64,000 nucleotides of DNA from Haberlea rhodopensis (lineage: Eukaryota > Streptophyta > Magnoliopsida > Lamiales > Gesneriaceae): contig CAJQUN010000052.1 of the NCBI GenBank assembly GCA_907163345.1, positions 992,001 to 1,056,000 of the forward strand. The letters run 5' to 3'. The notes under the pieces were generated by a model. The model had not been told where the DNA came from, searched no databases, and saw only the letters and a program-made list of their open reading frames with translations. Below, piece after piece: positions 11,566 through 24,100 of the stretch. A program made the translations under genes and the position numbers. The stretch's first letter is position 1, and every line of letters begins with the position of its first letter.

Positions 11566-11950
11566 GGGCGAGTCTTGACGTAACGGTTAAAGTTGCTGTC
11601 ATGTAACCTTGTAGGTCATGTGTTCGAGTTGCGGAAATCTCTTGCATTGCAAGAAAAAACTGCGTACATTAGTCCAAAGTTTCTCAAAGCCCACGCATAG
11701 TTGTCAACGTAGGAATTAATTTTTTTTTGAGTAGGGGCCAAAAAAATTTTAAAATAAAAATTTTAGGGGTCAAAATATAATTTAGGGTGGGCAATATATA
11801 CTCTATAAAGAGGTAAACTATACTTTTTCAGGGTAAAATTGAAAGTAAATTTTTTCTATTTCTAATGTAATTTTTTGTTTTGGGCCACCCCTCTTTACAT
11901 CTGCCTCTACCCGTGCATAACGGGAGTTCTGTGCATCGGGTTTGTTTTTG
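11566..11950 (+). mobile_element. Au-type SINE, split by a later insertion
   Basis: The 5' part (11566-about 11700) starts GGGCGAGTCTTGACGTAACG and carries an RNA polymerase III A box (about 11575-11586) and a B box GTTCGAGTT (11622-11630), matching the Au SINE of angiosperms. The 3' part resumes near 11911 (cgtgcataacgggagttctg) and ends in a T-rich tail (about 11941-11950), as expected for Au. About 200 A/T-rich bases lie between, with outer motifs gtaggggcc and ggccacccct. The copy is diverged and not likely to be mobile. Confidence 0.75.
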
Positions 11951-13426
11951 TTAATCACTACCGAAGGCAGGAAATAAGGTGCATGTATTAACTACTAAAG
12001 TGGTTATTACTGGCTGAATTTAATAAGTTAACGAGGTATTACACACACAATTTCGAGAAGGTGGGTATAAAATAATGCTAACTTTTTGAGAAAATATTCC
12101 TATATATAATGTATTAAATATTCGTAGTTTATCTTAGTTTAGCATATTGATTTTACTGCCTAGGTGATTTCAAGTTCGAACTCTAGCTCACTTAACTTTA
12201 TTAGACTTCTCGAGCAGCAATATCAAACCTATTTTAAATTAACGAGCTCCCCGACCTTGTCGGAATGGATAAGAGCTCACATGTTTACTTTGGACAAGTT
12301 TAAGTTAGAGTCGCGCTTGACGCAAAAAATTGATTTAGTCACTCTCCAACTAAAAAAAACCTATTAAATTAATATTTTTGCTTGAATTAAAAATAAATAT
12401 ATTTTTACTGAACTCGGATATAATTCGTTTGCGATACTGAGTTCTACTAAAATCTATTGTTATTATAATTTATTCGTTTTTCACCAAAATCGTCTTTCTG
12501 GGACCTCAATGCGTGAGAGAATAATGTCTGAAAATGTTCCACGTGTATTAAATATATAGAAAATCGAAAGATTCGGACTAAAATATGACACGTATTGGGA
12601 TGCATTTGCCTTCTTTATTTTTTACTGGATATCTCTGGAACACACAATTGAGGACATTTGCCTTTTGATCATTTTTGCTCTTTTATTAAATTTATAATTT
12701 AATAAATGGATAATAAGTTTAATAACCATAATAACTGTAATTTTTTTTTTTTTATAAGAGAGAGGCTAAAGATTTTTCCTGCTAAACTCGAATATGATTT
12801 TCTTCCGAAATAGAAGTGAACTTTACCAAACAATTTAAGCCCGAAATTACTGTAATAATTGTATTCCGAGAGAATCTTTCGAGGTCCACAGCAATAATAA
12901 TAAAAAAAAAGCTGGAGTCACGAGTCATCCACTGTGCCTTTTCCAGTATTTCATGCTTTTGGCAAGTGCCGTGTCCCAGGAAAACGTCAAAAAAGAGAAG
13001 AAAAATATTGTTTTTGGTCTCACAGAATTAATTTATAATAATTTTTTGTCCATATTTCGTGGATTTCACTTTTAGGTACTCGGTGCATAGCAGGATTAAT
13101 ATATATCACAATACACTTTAATGTGTGTTGGTAGTGCATAGAAATGAAATCTATATTTTACTCGAACTAACAAGAATTTATTATTTTAATTACCTCTCCG
13201 GATAACATTCTTATATCATTTGAGGTTAAAAGTGATGTAAACTTAGAAAACATCTTACTTTAAATTAATAAATAAATAACGAGAATATAATTTTTGTTTT
13301 ACACAATTTCAGTCAGTCTTCAAAACTATTTATCCAAGCAAATGAATAAAGAAAAACACCAATGGGCATCGAATCAAAGTAAACATTTTGTAGTGGGTCT
13401 AACAAAGCTGAAATTGATGTTACAGG
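11951..13426. other. A/T-rich spacer
   Basis: No gene found on either strand. Short frames at 12164-12367 and 12816-13031 show no recognisable protein feature. Confidence 0.5.
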
Positions 13427-14060
13427 CTATGATACAAGGACACATCGACACATAGATGACATGACACGGACACAGATATGACGACACATATTTTTCAAAA
13501 TATACAGGATACGACATGGATGAGACATGCATGTATATTTTTATAGATATTTTATATATATTATATTACAAAATATTTCACATTTTTAAAATTCTAAAAC
13601 ATGTAAAAACAAAAAAGAAAAATATTCTTACCGAATTCAAAAAGTATATAAATAAATACATGTCACTGAAATCATCATAATATCACACATACCAACATAA
13701 AATGCATATTACATCAATTAACATAAAATTTAGTATATAACACCAAATATATTTTTGCCAAATTCAAGAATCACATAAATAAATATGTCACTAAAATCAT
13801 TATAGTATCACTAATATCAGCACCAAATGCATATTACATATAAAGTTTAACAAACAAATCCAAAGTTTATTTTAGTCAAAACTTTTAAAATTATACAGTT
13901 AACCCCAAAAAATATCACTTTTAGTCGGACACATCCATCTGAAGTATTCAACACGAGTGTTCGGATTAATTTTTATTTTTAAATTAAAAACATGCCACAT
14001 TGTATGTCCGATATATGTTCGAAGGACATTGATGTTCTAGAAGTGTTTTGACAATGTATC
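13427..14060 (+). repeat. GACACGGACACG-family element, diverged copy
   Basis: The left part is rich in GACACGG/ACGACAC words, the middle is A/T-rich, and the right part has reversed GTCCGA/TGTTCGGAT words. The layout resembles the better copies at 19425-20072 and 48532-48893. Ends are uncertain and no coding potential is seen. Probably a non-autonomous DNA transposon. Confidence 0.55.
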
Positions 14061-15169
14061 AAATGATTTTCATAAATGTATGTACATCATATGTTACAGT
14101 TGTACAAGGGAAATTAGAACAGGTGAGCAGCTGACGACAGGTACCCAATTATGGGGTGCCACATGTAAATGTACTGGAACACACTACTCCAAAAATATTA
14201 GTAAAAATCGGGCTTGTTCATATGAAATCAGGGAAAGCAGAACATTTGAACCGACAGTAATTCATAATTATATTTTTTTCACTCAAATTGAAATGCATAG
14301 TTGGTCACATGGATGTCATTTTTTTAATCACGAGATATAATTATTATTTATAAGACTCAAACTTGAATCAATCTTATTTTTAAAATGATGATAATCATTA
14401 GATTAGACCTCGTGAAACATTAAAAATAAGAAAATGCATTACAAATGAACTTTTTTTTTATCACAAAAATACTAAATATGATTATAAAATATTTATAAAT
14501 TTAAGCTTACTTTGCATTTGAGAAGAACCTCTCTTCGCAAACGCTTTAAAAAATATTATTGGCAATAATTAATTCTTATACTCATGACATAATCTTCTTA
14601 CCCACTTTCACACACTGACGTAACTGACGTTCTGATTGTGAACTGACAAATCAACCGATTATGCATCATTAAGTCACGCATTAAATTTTATTAACTGGTC
14701 ATTTATCCGATGTATTGAGTGCATGTGAAATGCTTCACGCTAAGTTTTAATACATCATAAGCTTAAATTTAAACATTCTTAATTCTTCGAAAATAATGTA
14801 AATTATTTTTAATAAATTCATACTATTACAAAACATATTAAAACACATAATTAATATTTGGTTTTATTTTTCGAACACATTTTAGATATGACCATTATCA
14901 TGTGACTTGTTAGCTCATGATAATACAATTAATATTTACCCCATTACCAAAGAGCAAACGAGCAAGAAATACAGCCAACTCATACCCCTAAGCAATCTCT
15001 ACTTCTTGTGTTTCTGATTTCACTTATTACCTGGAAAATGAAAAGGAAACACCTTTGACCACAAAAATGACGCTAAACAACACTTCCGTTCTAAATTTCT
15101 AATTGTTTCAACATATATTAGTGATAATCATATATATTAGTTCAAATTCCAAGGACCCCTTGAATGTAA
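14061..15169. other. Spacer downstream of the thaumatin-like gene
   Basis: A/T-rich with no gene seen. The part next to 15170 should contain the 3' UTR of the minus-strand thaumatin-like gene. Confidence 0.5.
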
Positions 15170-15910
15170 TTAATGGCAGAAAATGACTTTGAGTTCGCGT
15201 GGAGCCGAGCACTCACGAATCACCAACGGATTATCATGCGCGTATGTGAACGTAGCTGGGCAAGCATGCTTAAAGAAATCCGAGTAACTCGACGCCCGAC
15301 ATGTCTGTGGGCTGTTGTAATGGTTCCGGCAGCAAAGCTCATCTGTTCCGAAGGCGGTGCAGCCACTCTTACACCCCACCACTTCCGCATGCGAATCTCT
15401 TAACTGTAGCGCACCGGGGCACGTCGCCAGCAAATCCGACCGACAGCCCACCACCGGACATTGGCCCTTGCCTTCGTGTGGAGTCACGGTCATGGGCAGG
15501 TTGAAGCCATCCACTAGGCTGACACCGTACGAGGACAGGTCTGTGTCGCCGTGGTGGAGGGTGAATTGGGCCAGGGTCGCGGGGGCAGCGCCGCCGGCTC
15601 CTTGGCATTCTAAACGGCCGCCGCAGTCACCTGTTTCGCAGGAAAAAAGGCCATTCCCGTGGGTACAGTGGGTGCGGGCCCAGAGACGACCGGACCATTG
15701 GGCGGTGGGAGCGGGGAATGAGCGGTGGGTGACGGTTGTGAGGGGGAAGCCACCGCTCTCAAGTACAGGGTGGCCGGCGTTGGGTTGAATGGCGGGCCAA
15801 ATAGTGAAGGGACAGTTGTTGACGACTGTTAAAATTAGCCCCGGGTACGTAGCATTGGCGAAGGTGAAGAGGATGGACATGAAAAAGAGAGAAGACAGAT
15901 AGTTTGCCAT
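15170..15910 (-). CDS. Thaumatin-like / PR5 family protein
   Basis: Intronless, 246 aa. Residues 1-20 (MANYLSSLFFMSILFTFANA) are a signal peptide, so the protein should be secreted or vacuolar. The mature part holds 16 cysteines in the order typical of long thaumatin-like proteins, which form eight disulphides, including VVNNCPFTIWP near the N-terminus, ETGDCGG in the middle and DELCCRN before the C-terminal region. Length and cysteine count are those of a complete PR5/osmotin-class protein; such proteins bind beta-glucans and many act in defence against fungi, but activity of this one is not shown. The coding strand is GC-rich compared with its surroundings. A TATA element lies about 50 bases upstream of the ATG. 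Confidence 0.93.
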   Translation of the reverse strand: MANYLSSLFFMSILFTFANATYPGLILTVVNNCPFTIWPAIQPNAGHPVLESGGFPLTTVTHRSFPAPTAQWSGRLWARTHCTHGNGLFSCETGDCGGRLECQGAGGAAPATLAQFTLHHGDTDLSSYGVSLVDGFNLPMTVTPHEGKGQCPVVGCRSDLLATCPGALQLRDSHAEVVGCKSGCTAFGTDELCCRNHYNSPQTCRASSYSDFFKHACPATFTYAHDNPLVIRECSAPRELKVIFCH

Positions 15911-15956
15911 TTCGATTTTAGAGATTTATGCGGATAGGCTTTTGGGTCATTGATAC

Positions 15957-15963
15957 ATATATA
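15957..15963 (-). promoter_or_regulatory. TATA box of the thaumatin-like gene
   Basis: Minus strand TATATAT within CTATATATGTAT, about 47 bases upstream of the ATG at 15910. A short 5' UTR follows. Confidence 0.55.
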
Positions 15964-16119
15964 GACAAGGAGAAATTGGCTTTCAGACAAATCTGCCCAA
16001 GTGAATAAAGAATAAATCCAATATAGGAAGTTTCCGCTGTGTGTGAGCCACTTCGAATCTAATGTAGGCAACTAAATCTCACCAAGAGAATATTCTGTTT
16101 TATTTCAAGAACAAGTGGA

Positions 16120-16470
16120 ATTTTAACCTCTGTAGTATCGATAATAGACATTTTATCACATGTGTGTCAATAGATATTTTACCCACGTGGTATCGATAAT
16201 AGACACTTTATCTTTTTGTTTGTAAATAGACAGTTTACTCCTTTTGATTTTCAAGATAGACATTTTATCCCCTGCGGTATGCAAAATATAGCATATACGG
16301 AGGGCATTTTTTACACTTATTCATAAACTATATAGGGTAAACTGTCTATTTTCACAAACCACATTGAGTAAACTGTCTATTTTTAAATCATATGAGGTAA
16401 ACTGCCTATTTTGAAAATCACGAGGTTTAAACTGTCTGTTTTCAAGCCACAGTTATGTAATTTGTTTATT
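16120..16470. repeat. Inverted array of ATAGACAGTTTAC-type repeats
   Basis: The left half holds about four units of a motif like ATAATAGACATTTTATC, spaced 30-55 bases. The right half holds about five units of its reverse complement, GTAAACTGTCTATTTT. The whole could fold into a long imperfect hairpin and looks like a fold-back MITE. A diverged relative lies at 31790-32100. Edges and target duplication not resolved. Confidence 0.6.
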
Positions 16471-16680
16471 TGGAAAATTGATGAGGTTCTTGCAAATAAC
16501 CTTTTACGGTTCTCTTTAAATGGCTCCCACTACTCGCCCTTACATTCCCCAAAAGCCTTAGCATAAATCCCCCAAAAATGAGCAATCCAATAACTTCAAA
16601 GGTTACACAAAACTTCTTTGTTAGAAATAGTATCTTTTATTCATCATATTGAACAGCATATGAACTGAACTTGTACATAG

Positions 16681-18452
16681 CTATTCATAAACTGAAGCAC
16701 TAAATAAACGAGGTGTGGGGATGGCAATGAGAGGAACCCTCTTCTTTAACACAATGCCGAACTTCTCATTAAGGTCTAGACTCTCTCCCTGGGGCAACTT
16801 CCAGTCAAAACTATGTACAAGTGATGCTAGAGAGTAAGTCACCACTCTCTCAGCCATAGGGATCCCAGCACAAATCCTTCGTCCCGAACCAAATGGTATA
16901 TAACTAAAATCATTTCCACTATAATCTCCTTTACCATCAAGAAACCTCTCTGGTAAGAATTCATTCGGGCTTTCCCATATTGAAGAATCCCTATGTATCG
17001 CCCACACGTTCACGAATACACGAGCCCCTTTTGGAACGGTGTAGCCTCCTACAACGCATGGCTTGCTGGGGCAGTGCGGCACCATGAGAGGAAGAACCGG
17101 ATGCAGGCGAAGGATTTCTTTTATCACGGCTTGGAGGTAGGGTAATTTGCCGATATGGGATTCTTCAACCATGCTGTTTTTACCCACAACTGAGTCAAGT
17201 TCGTGTTGCGCTGTGGTCATGATTTGTGGGTTGTTCATCATTTCGGCTAAGGCAAACTCCACTGTGCTTGAGGTTGTGTCCGTTCCTCCAACCACCATAT
17301 CCTGTTAAAATTTTTATCCAATTAACATAACTTTCTAGACATATTTCTTCATAATATACACTCAGAACTCCTTTAAAATCTCAACATAACATGAGTATAG
17401 ATATTGTGTAAATAGGCAATTATCATGTCATTTTCTCAGTATAGTTTGTAATAGACAATTTAGTTGCGTACCACTAGCAAGGCTTTAATATGAAGCATGG
17501 TAAGAGGAGTTTTACTCGTTTTAGCATCCTTTCCCTCATCTCTGAGCTGCATCAATACTTGCAAAAAATCCCTATTCATCTCCTCACTATTAGAGCTACT
17601 CAATTTTACCCTCTTTTCAATAATCTCATCAAATAATCGTTCAAGTTTCGTTATCACCTCCTTCATTTTCCTCTTCATTCCTTGAAGATCTAACCACGCA
17701 AAACTCGGGAAAAAATCCGACACGTTCGGCTTCCCCAACAACTCCGTAATCTCCGACACCACTTGTCTAAACTCTGCCCCAATGCTAGCCCTTTCATCAC
17801 CTTTTACACTACCACCCCACAACATATTCGTCACAACATTGAGCATATTCAAGAACATTTGCTCCCCTACGTTAACCGGAGATCCCGATAAACTATAGAA
17901 ATATTTTAACGTACTTCGAACTTCATCCCTTCTATAACAGTAGAATGCATCAAGGGTTGCAGTGCCAAGCATGTCGCGTACGCACACCTTTCTCAGCATT
18001 CTCCACTCCGGCCCGTAGGGGGTGAAAACTATGTCGTGCCCGTTGTATTCCATTGCCGTGGTCACGTATGGAACGTCCCGATTGGCGAATGTAACATCGT
18101 GTTCCTTGAGTACTTCTCGTGCCAAGGCGGGTGAGCTTATCACTATGGCTGTCTTGGTGCCAAGATTTAGGGACAAGATTGGACCGTAGATTTGAGCAAG
18201 ACGTGCAAAATATGAGTGGAGTTCGGAGTCGAGATATGGGAGGCTACCTACAATAGGCAAGCCTCGAGGGCCTGGTGGCATTGGATGATGAGATCTTGTC
18301 AAGTGTTTGAATAGAAGCCATGAATACCATATTAGTGTAAGGATTATGATGGCGTACATGATAGGCATATGTGAGTCTCTTGAACTAATTTGGAATAGTT
18401 TTGAGAATATTGGTGGAGTAGAATTGTTGAGCAAAGTAGTTAGTTTTTTCAT
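16681..18452 (-). CDS. Cytochrome P450, CYP706-type, two exons
   Basis: Exon 1 is 18452-17472, exon 2 is 17301-16681, with a phase-0 GT-AG intron of 170 bases; 533 aa. A membrane anchor (about residues 31-50) is followed by the proline hinge PPGPRGLPIVGSLP. Further landmarks are the I-helix oxygen-binding motif GGTDTT (332-337), the ExxR motif EILR (389-392), PERF (444-447) and the heme loop FGSGRRICAG with the iron-binding cysteine at 471. The stretches DIVFTPYGPEWRMLRKVCVRDML and the C-terminal KFGIVLKKRVPLIAIPTPRL fit the CYP706 family. The enzyme should sit in the ER membrane and use a P450 reductase; the substrate cannot be told from sequence. The start MKKLTTLL at 18452 was chosen; an in-frame ATG at 18368 (MPIMYAI) just before the anchor gives 505 aa and is also possible. 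Confidence 0.92.
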
Positions 18453-19424
18453 GGGATCGATTGAGCAAATGAGTGGATAAATACTAAGTGACAAGCAACA
18501 GCTACTTAATTCTAGGAATTTAAATAATTCTTCGCTATGCGAGACTGGCAACAAGGCTCCTAACAAGTGAAGTTGCTGGCATCCACCATACCTTGCTTCG
18601 GGGCCGATCTCTCCGACCCTTTATCATTATTCACTGTGGTAGGAGGCCCCTTGTTTTTTACTTTAAGTCTTTGTTTGACCCATTAGGTCGGTGATTACGA
18701 CTCTTTTGGCTTCAGGAATAGAGGAAGCAACACCAGAACACCAATGACTTTTGATACTCTTAAGCATCTCAAACTAAATACTTGATGAAAAATATGAAAT
18801 TAATTGAAAAACAATATAAGGAAGAAAGCATATATCATTTTATATTTGTATATAAAAATATAATATATTATAGAAAAATTAAAAATTTAAAGGCCCGATG
18901 TCCCTATTTGCAGCTCCTAGCACTATCAGTGGTGAAAATTCATGTAGGGATGAAGATAAACAAAAGAAAGATACATAGCCGGCCGAATAGTAATGACAAG
19001 GGTTGATTTGTAAGTATCTTCTCTTGGGTTCTACGTTTAGATGCTTAGGAATTCTATCATGTCATGTCATCTATTTTGATATATTGAACAACATTATTAT
19101 ATCTGCCTATAATTTTATTGTGTTTAAAATTTGACAAGTGATCGAATCATCGTAAATGGTTGGTTGGTTACTATTCCTAACAACAATGTTTTTAGAAATA
19201 GCTATCATTGGACGAGAATAGTCTTATCAAAGTTGAATGAAAATATTCTCATCTAATGATTTGATGTTTCCCTAAGGATAATGTACTTGGAAGCAGTGTC
19301 AAACCAACCATCGGAAATGCGCCTCGAGGTATCTAATTGGGCATAGATTTTGGATTTACACATCCGTTGACTAAAGCAGTGATTGTTTTCTTATGTGCAA
19401 TTATAAATATTTCAAAAAGAAAGG
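18453..19424. other. Upstream region of the P450 gene
   Basis: The minus-strand promoter of the P450 gene should lie here; no convincing TATA box could be chosen. No other gene seen. Confidence 0.45.
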
Positions 19425-20072
19425 ACGGATATGGATACGACGATACAAATACGACACGACACGGACACGGATTTTCAAAAATTATAGGACATGATACGTC
19501 TAGGATACATCAATAATTTTTTATTTTTTTTATATATATTCTATATATACATTATTTCTATACTAAAATTCAAGAAAAAAATTAATCATCAAATATTTGA
19601 AAAAAAATTGAAAATGATATAAAGTTGTAGATACATCATTCACTAATTAAAGCAGACAACATATACCACTCAAACTACATAAAAATTAAAAAAAATATAT
19701 TTTTTAATATTTTTTTCTTTTTTATACTACACTAAATACCACTCAGATTACAACAAATACAACTCAAAATACATAAAAAAAAAAGTAGTACTTTTTTTGA
19801 CATTTTTCTATAAAAAAAAAGTTACAATGTATTTGAAAAAATTCTTTAAAAAAAATGTTTTTTAATAAAAAAATTCAATTTTCTTGTGTCAATGTGTCCA
19901 CGGCGTGTTCAACATGTGTCGGATATTCTAAAAAATATAAATGTTGGACACGCCACGTGGAGTGTCCGACACCGTGTTGCACCCTGTCATGTCGCATCCG
20001 TGCCCGTGGAGTTTCTGTCATTTCTGACACTTCATGGTGTGATTTTCGGAGTATCGGTGCAACCTAGGTTAT
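19425..20072 (-). repeat. GACACGGACACG-family element
   Basis: GACACG-rich segments at both ends flank an A/T-rich core with a characteristic motif (attagtgaatgatgtatcta on the minus strand, about 19625-19650). The right end in minus orientation starts GGTTGCACCGATACTCCG and matches the start of the copy at 48532. Non-coding; probably a non-autonomous DNA transposon. Exact left end and target duplication not resolved. Confidence 0.65.
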
Positions 20073-20443
20073 TTCAGTGTTTTTTAATATCGGACCGGGA
20101 AATTATATTCTGGGCTAAGTTTGAGGTCTCTATTAAAAGCCCAAACCTATTTCCAAGCACGTTGCGATGCAGGTTTACCCACCCCAACAACGAATCAGGA
20201 AGTTTTTTTTTTGTATTTGGAGTTCGATAATAAAAATCAAATTTCGATTATTTTTTAAGTAGAAATTGAGCTGAAACTTTTAAAAGGCATTTTCCGATTC
20301 CTTGAGCCTTTAAAAAAAAAGGTTTTTCAGTAGTCCGAAAATATTATAAATAAAAATGAGACCATAACTCGATAAACAAGATGTAGAATTTTTTGTTTTT
20401 AAAAAACTAACAGTAATGCAATTAACCATAATATAAAACATCG

Positions 20444-20800
20444 GGGAAATTTCAAAATTAATCCCATTGTATATGTGCTTAGTCAATAGTGATCCCAAAC
20501 ATTTATGATTAATCAAAATTTAGTCTTATAATCAATAGTAGTCTCAAACGTTTAAGACTAATCAAAATTGATCTCATAAATATATATATAATAAAAAATG
20601 GTCTCATAGTCCATTTAAGTTATGAGACCACTTTTGATAAAACACAATTTATTTGAGATCAGTTTTGATTAGTCCTAAACGTTTGGGGACTACTATTGAT
20701 TAAACTAATATCTTATGGGACCAATTTTGATAGTCCTAAATGTCTGTGACTACAATTGATCAAAATTATATCCTACATGACTAATTTTGATATTTACCCT
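20444..20800. mobile_element. MULE-type MITE with 9-bp target-site duplication
   Basis: 357 bases, flanked by identical copies of AAAACATCG (20435-20443 and 20801-20809). The ends are inverted repeats (GGGAAATTTCAAAATTA and, reversed, AGGGTAAATATCAAAATTA). The two halves are imperfect inverted copies over most of their length (aatagtagtctcaaacgttt against its mirror near 20680). The 9-base duplication points to the Mutator superfamily. It lies downstream of the HIP gene stop codon. Confidence 0.8.
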
Positions 20801-21118
20801 AAAACATCGATGCCTAGAGGAAGGGCTTTTATGTAGATCAAAACCCAATAGAAAAATACATTTAATGGGTTTTGTACGATCAAGATCAATAAAATTAGAG
20901 TTCTGCAGATTGAGGCGTTTGTAGCACAAGCGAAGGACATCATATTTAGAGATTGAAGATTTTACTCTAATTGGTGCCAAAACAACATGAAATCAGGAAA
21001 CGACAAATACAAAGAAAATGGGATCATAGTTAGACTCTCACAGCACAGCGCCTGTTTCCTTGACACGAAAAACAGAAGGAAAAACGGAAAGAAAAAGATA
21101 CGGTAGCAAGCAATAGTG

Positions 21119-24100
21119 TCAATTTGGTCCACCAAATTTACCCATCATCTTTCCAATAATTGGAGCCACCTTCGGATTAGCTTGATGCTTAGCCAAGTTA
21201 GCAGGGTTTTTCATTACTGCAAAACCACCAGATGGATCACAAATTAGCAAATATGTGAAACTAGTAACGTCACTTGTTCATGTTCACCATATCAGAGGAA
21301 AAAACCAAAACAAAAGAGAACCTTAAGTAAACCCATCAAGGGGCGTGTCAAGAGAGATAAGGGGTTGGCGCTTGTCTTTTTAAAGAAATTATATGCAAAA
21401 TTTGAATTTGTTTCAAGACAAAGACTCATATTCAATAATTGGATCGGACAGACACACCAAATTAATACAGAAAAAAAATATTTGGCCATTGCTATGTCCA
21501 AGTTGTTAAAATTTATATTTGAGAACTCTATTTGTAAATGTTAAAAATATGGCAAAACGTACGACATGCAAACATGTCAACTTGGAATCTCTTTTCCATA
21601 ACAGTGAGCATATCCGTTTGAATAGCAGAAGAAAGGCAATCGTTGACAAGAAATAATCAAGAGACCACATTTCCAAAAAGAGCGGTATGCATTAAACAAA
21701 GACATAGAAACCCGTACCATCTTGGAGTGCAGCCATGACTTCAGGATCTTTGAACGCTGCCATCATTTCAGGATCCTGTAATAAGTAAAGCAAATTAATA
21801 ACTGAGAACTTTACTACGGCAATCACTCACACACAAGAACTATAATTGAGGTAGCCTGAGCCTCTGTCCGCAACCCTCGACAAGCCAAATGGGGTTATAA
21901 ACGCCATAGTATTATCATTGACTATTCATCTATAAGTTTCTCAAGTCTGAACAAATACATGAGCAAAGGGTCATCACTTACGTTCATGATATTGCTGAAG
22001 TCAACATTCCCAGGCATACCACCAGGTGTGCTCCCAGGAAACCCACCCGACATGCCGCCAGGCATGCCGCCAGGAAAGCCGCTGGGCATGCCGCCTGGAA
22101 AGCCGCTGGGCATGCCGCCTGGAAAGCCACCGGGCATGCCGCCTGGAAAGCCACCGGGCATGCCGCCTGGAAAGCCGCCGGGCATGCCGCCAGGTCTTCT
22201 ACTCGATGAGTGCTCTTGATTCTTAGCCTTTTCATATGCAGCCTTCAAAAATGCAAAACTGAAAATTAGATCATTTACAAAAAACAAAGGGCATGCAATA
22301 GATGGTTCACCTGAGCTTCAGCACGGCGCCGTTGTCGCTCACGCTCAGCCTTCCCGTCTTCTCGTTCTTTGTGAAGCCTGTCATATTTCCTCCGGTGTTC
22401 CTCAATCTTATGTGCATTGGGCTCAACCTAATGCCAAGAAGAATAAAATTAATCAACACAGAAGAGAGAAATTCACATTGCCTGCTAATGCTTTTTTTCT
22501 AACACTAATCCTTGCTCATAATTTTGCCTGCCTAATTTGTTTTCAGGCAGATTCGACTAAAAACAAAGTTGAAACATGCAGCTGAGGCATTCAACTTTCT
22601 CTCAACACACAAAACACACACAAATGTGTAAACACAAACCTTCTTAAGCACAGCACTGATTTCCTCATCATAATCCAACTTTGATGCCAAGTGAAGATCC
22701 TTAGCAGCCTCTTGCCATTGGCCGAGCATTGCTCTTGCAATTCCACGTGATTTGTACCCTTTAGCAGAATCAGGATTGATCTGTCATAGCATTAAGACTT
22801 CTGTGAATTCCTTCGTCCTCATAAATTGTGCATTAGAGCAGTATGTTTAACAGATCAATACAAAATGTATTGCATAGACCACCACAAGATATACTAAAGA
22901 GAAGAATCTACAGTATTCAAGGTGAGCAAACACCCATGCAGAACAGGTTTCCATGCAGGAGACAACAGTCCAGCTAAACTACATGCCAGAAAGTGATCAA
23001 AGAGTCAATAAGAGATTTCATATCCACATGTCTTGAAGAGGATACATTTTTTTCCATATTTTGTGAATCAAGGCAACATGGACCCAGCAAAACAAGGTGA
23101 AATGCTCCATTCATAGTTAATAAAATTCTAAGGCGAACAATTACTGTCAAACATCAAAAGGGTTAAAAAAGGGACAACCTCCAGAGCTGCAGTGGCATCC
23201 CGGATAGAAGCATTTGGTTTCTTCATTTTGATGTATACACTAGCTGCATGTTGGCCATCAAATAACCACATGAGAGTAAAAAAAGAGCAGAAAAGTGTAC
23301 ACAGAAACATTATCGGTATAAGACATTAGTACTATCACCAATAATAAAAGAGAGAGAATATAATATAGGGTTTACCTCGAGTTGCATACATAATTGCGGA
23401 CGTAGGATTAAGTAGTACAGCTGTGGTAAGATGCTCAATTGCTTCCTCAAGCTTACCTGATCAGATTGCAAAGCAATTTTAGCACGTTATGCAGGATTGC
23501 TACAGAAAGAGCAATTACTTCACAGATTTTCACAGAACATGAAACACCTTCTGAAATTGCTTCAATAGCCTGATGTTTAGCCTCTTGAGCAGCATCGCGG
23601 TTTTCTTCAGTAACCTCAACAGAGGCATCTCCCATCTACAAGTTCCAGTATCCGAAAATTTGTATCACATTTGGAAATATCACAAGCTTAATTAACAAAA
23701 TTTAAAAAAATGATGGCTTTTCAAACCTTCTGCGGCGGCTCATTATCAGGCTCCACAACATCACTCTCATCAAGCTCAATATCAGACTCAACTATTGCAG
23801 GCTCTTCTTCTTCTTCATCCTTGTGAAGTTGAGGCTCATCGTCAACATTATCCATGTCCTCATCACTCTCATCCATCACATGAGACTTCTTTACTCCATA
23901 CCCAGCAACAAATTATATCATATTTCTAAACAAAAGTGAATGAAAAAAAAATCCATCCTAATTACAAAATCTTCGGTCGATAACCATGCCAAAAACCATG
24001 TTTCCTTCACAAAAATGGAGAATATCAAGAATATAAAAAATCTTTCAGTATTCCCCCGGTTCAAAACTCAATTTATGCATGAAATTCGCTTCTTTCGGCC

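Noticed and set aside
15357..15788. Long open frames opposite and alongside the thaumatin-like gene
   Set aside because: They mirror the GC-rich coding strand; the minus-strand frame has a signal peptide and 16 conserved cysteines.
21922..22287. Proline- or glycine-rich open frames on both strands at 21.9-22.3 kb
   Set aside because: They are by-products of the GGMP repeat in HIP exon 9 and its flanking intron sequence.
22311..22427. Sequence like a retroelement primer site (gcgccgttgtcg) near 22325
   Set aside because: It lies inside HIP exon 8, encodes the conserved basic helix, and no LTR edge adjoins it.
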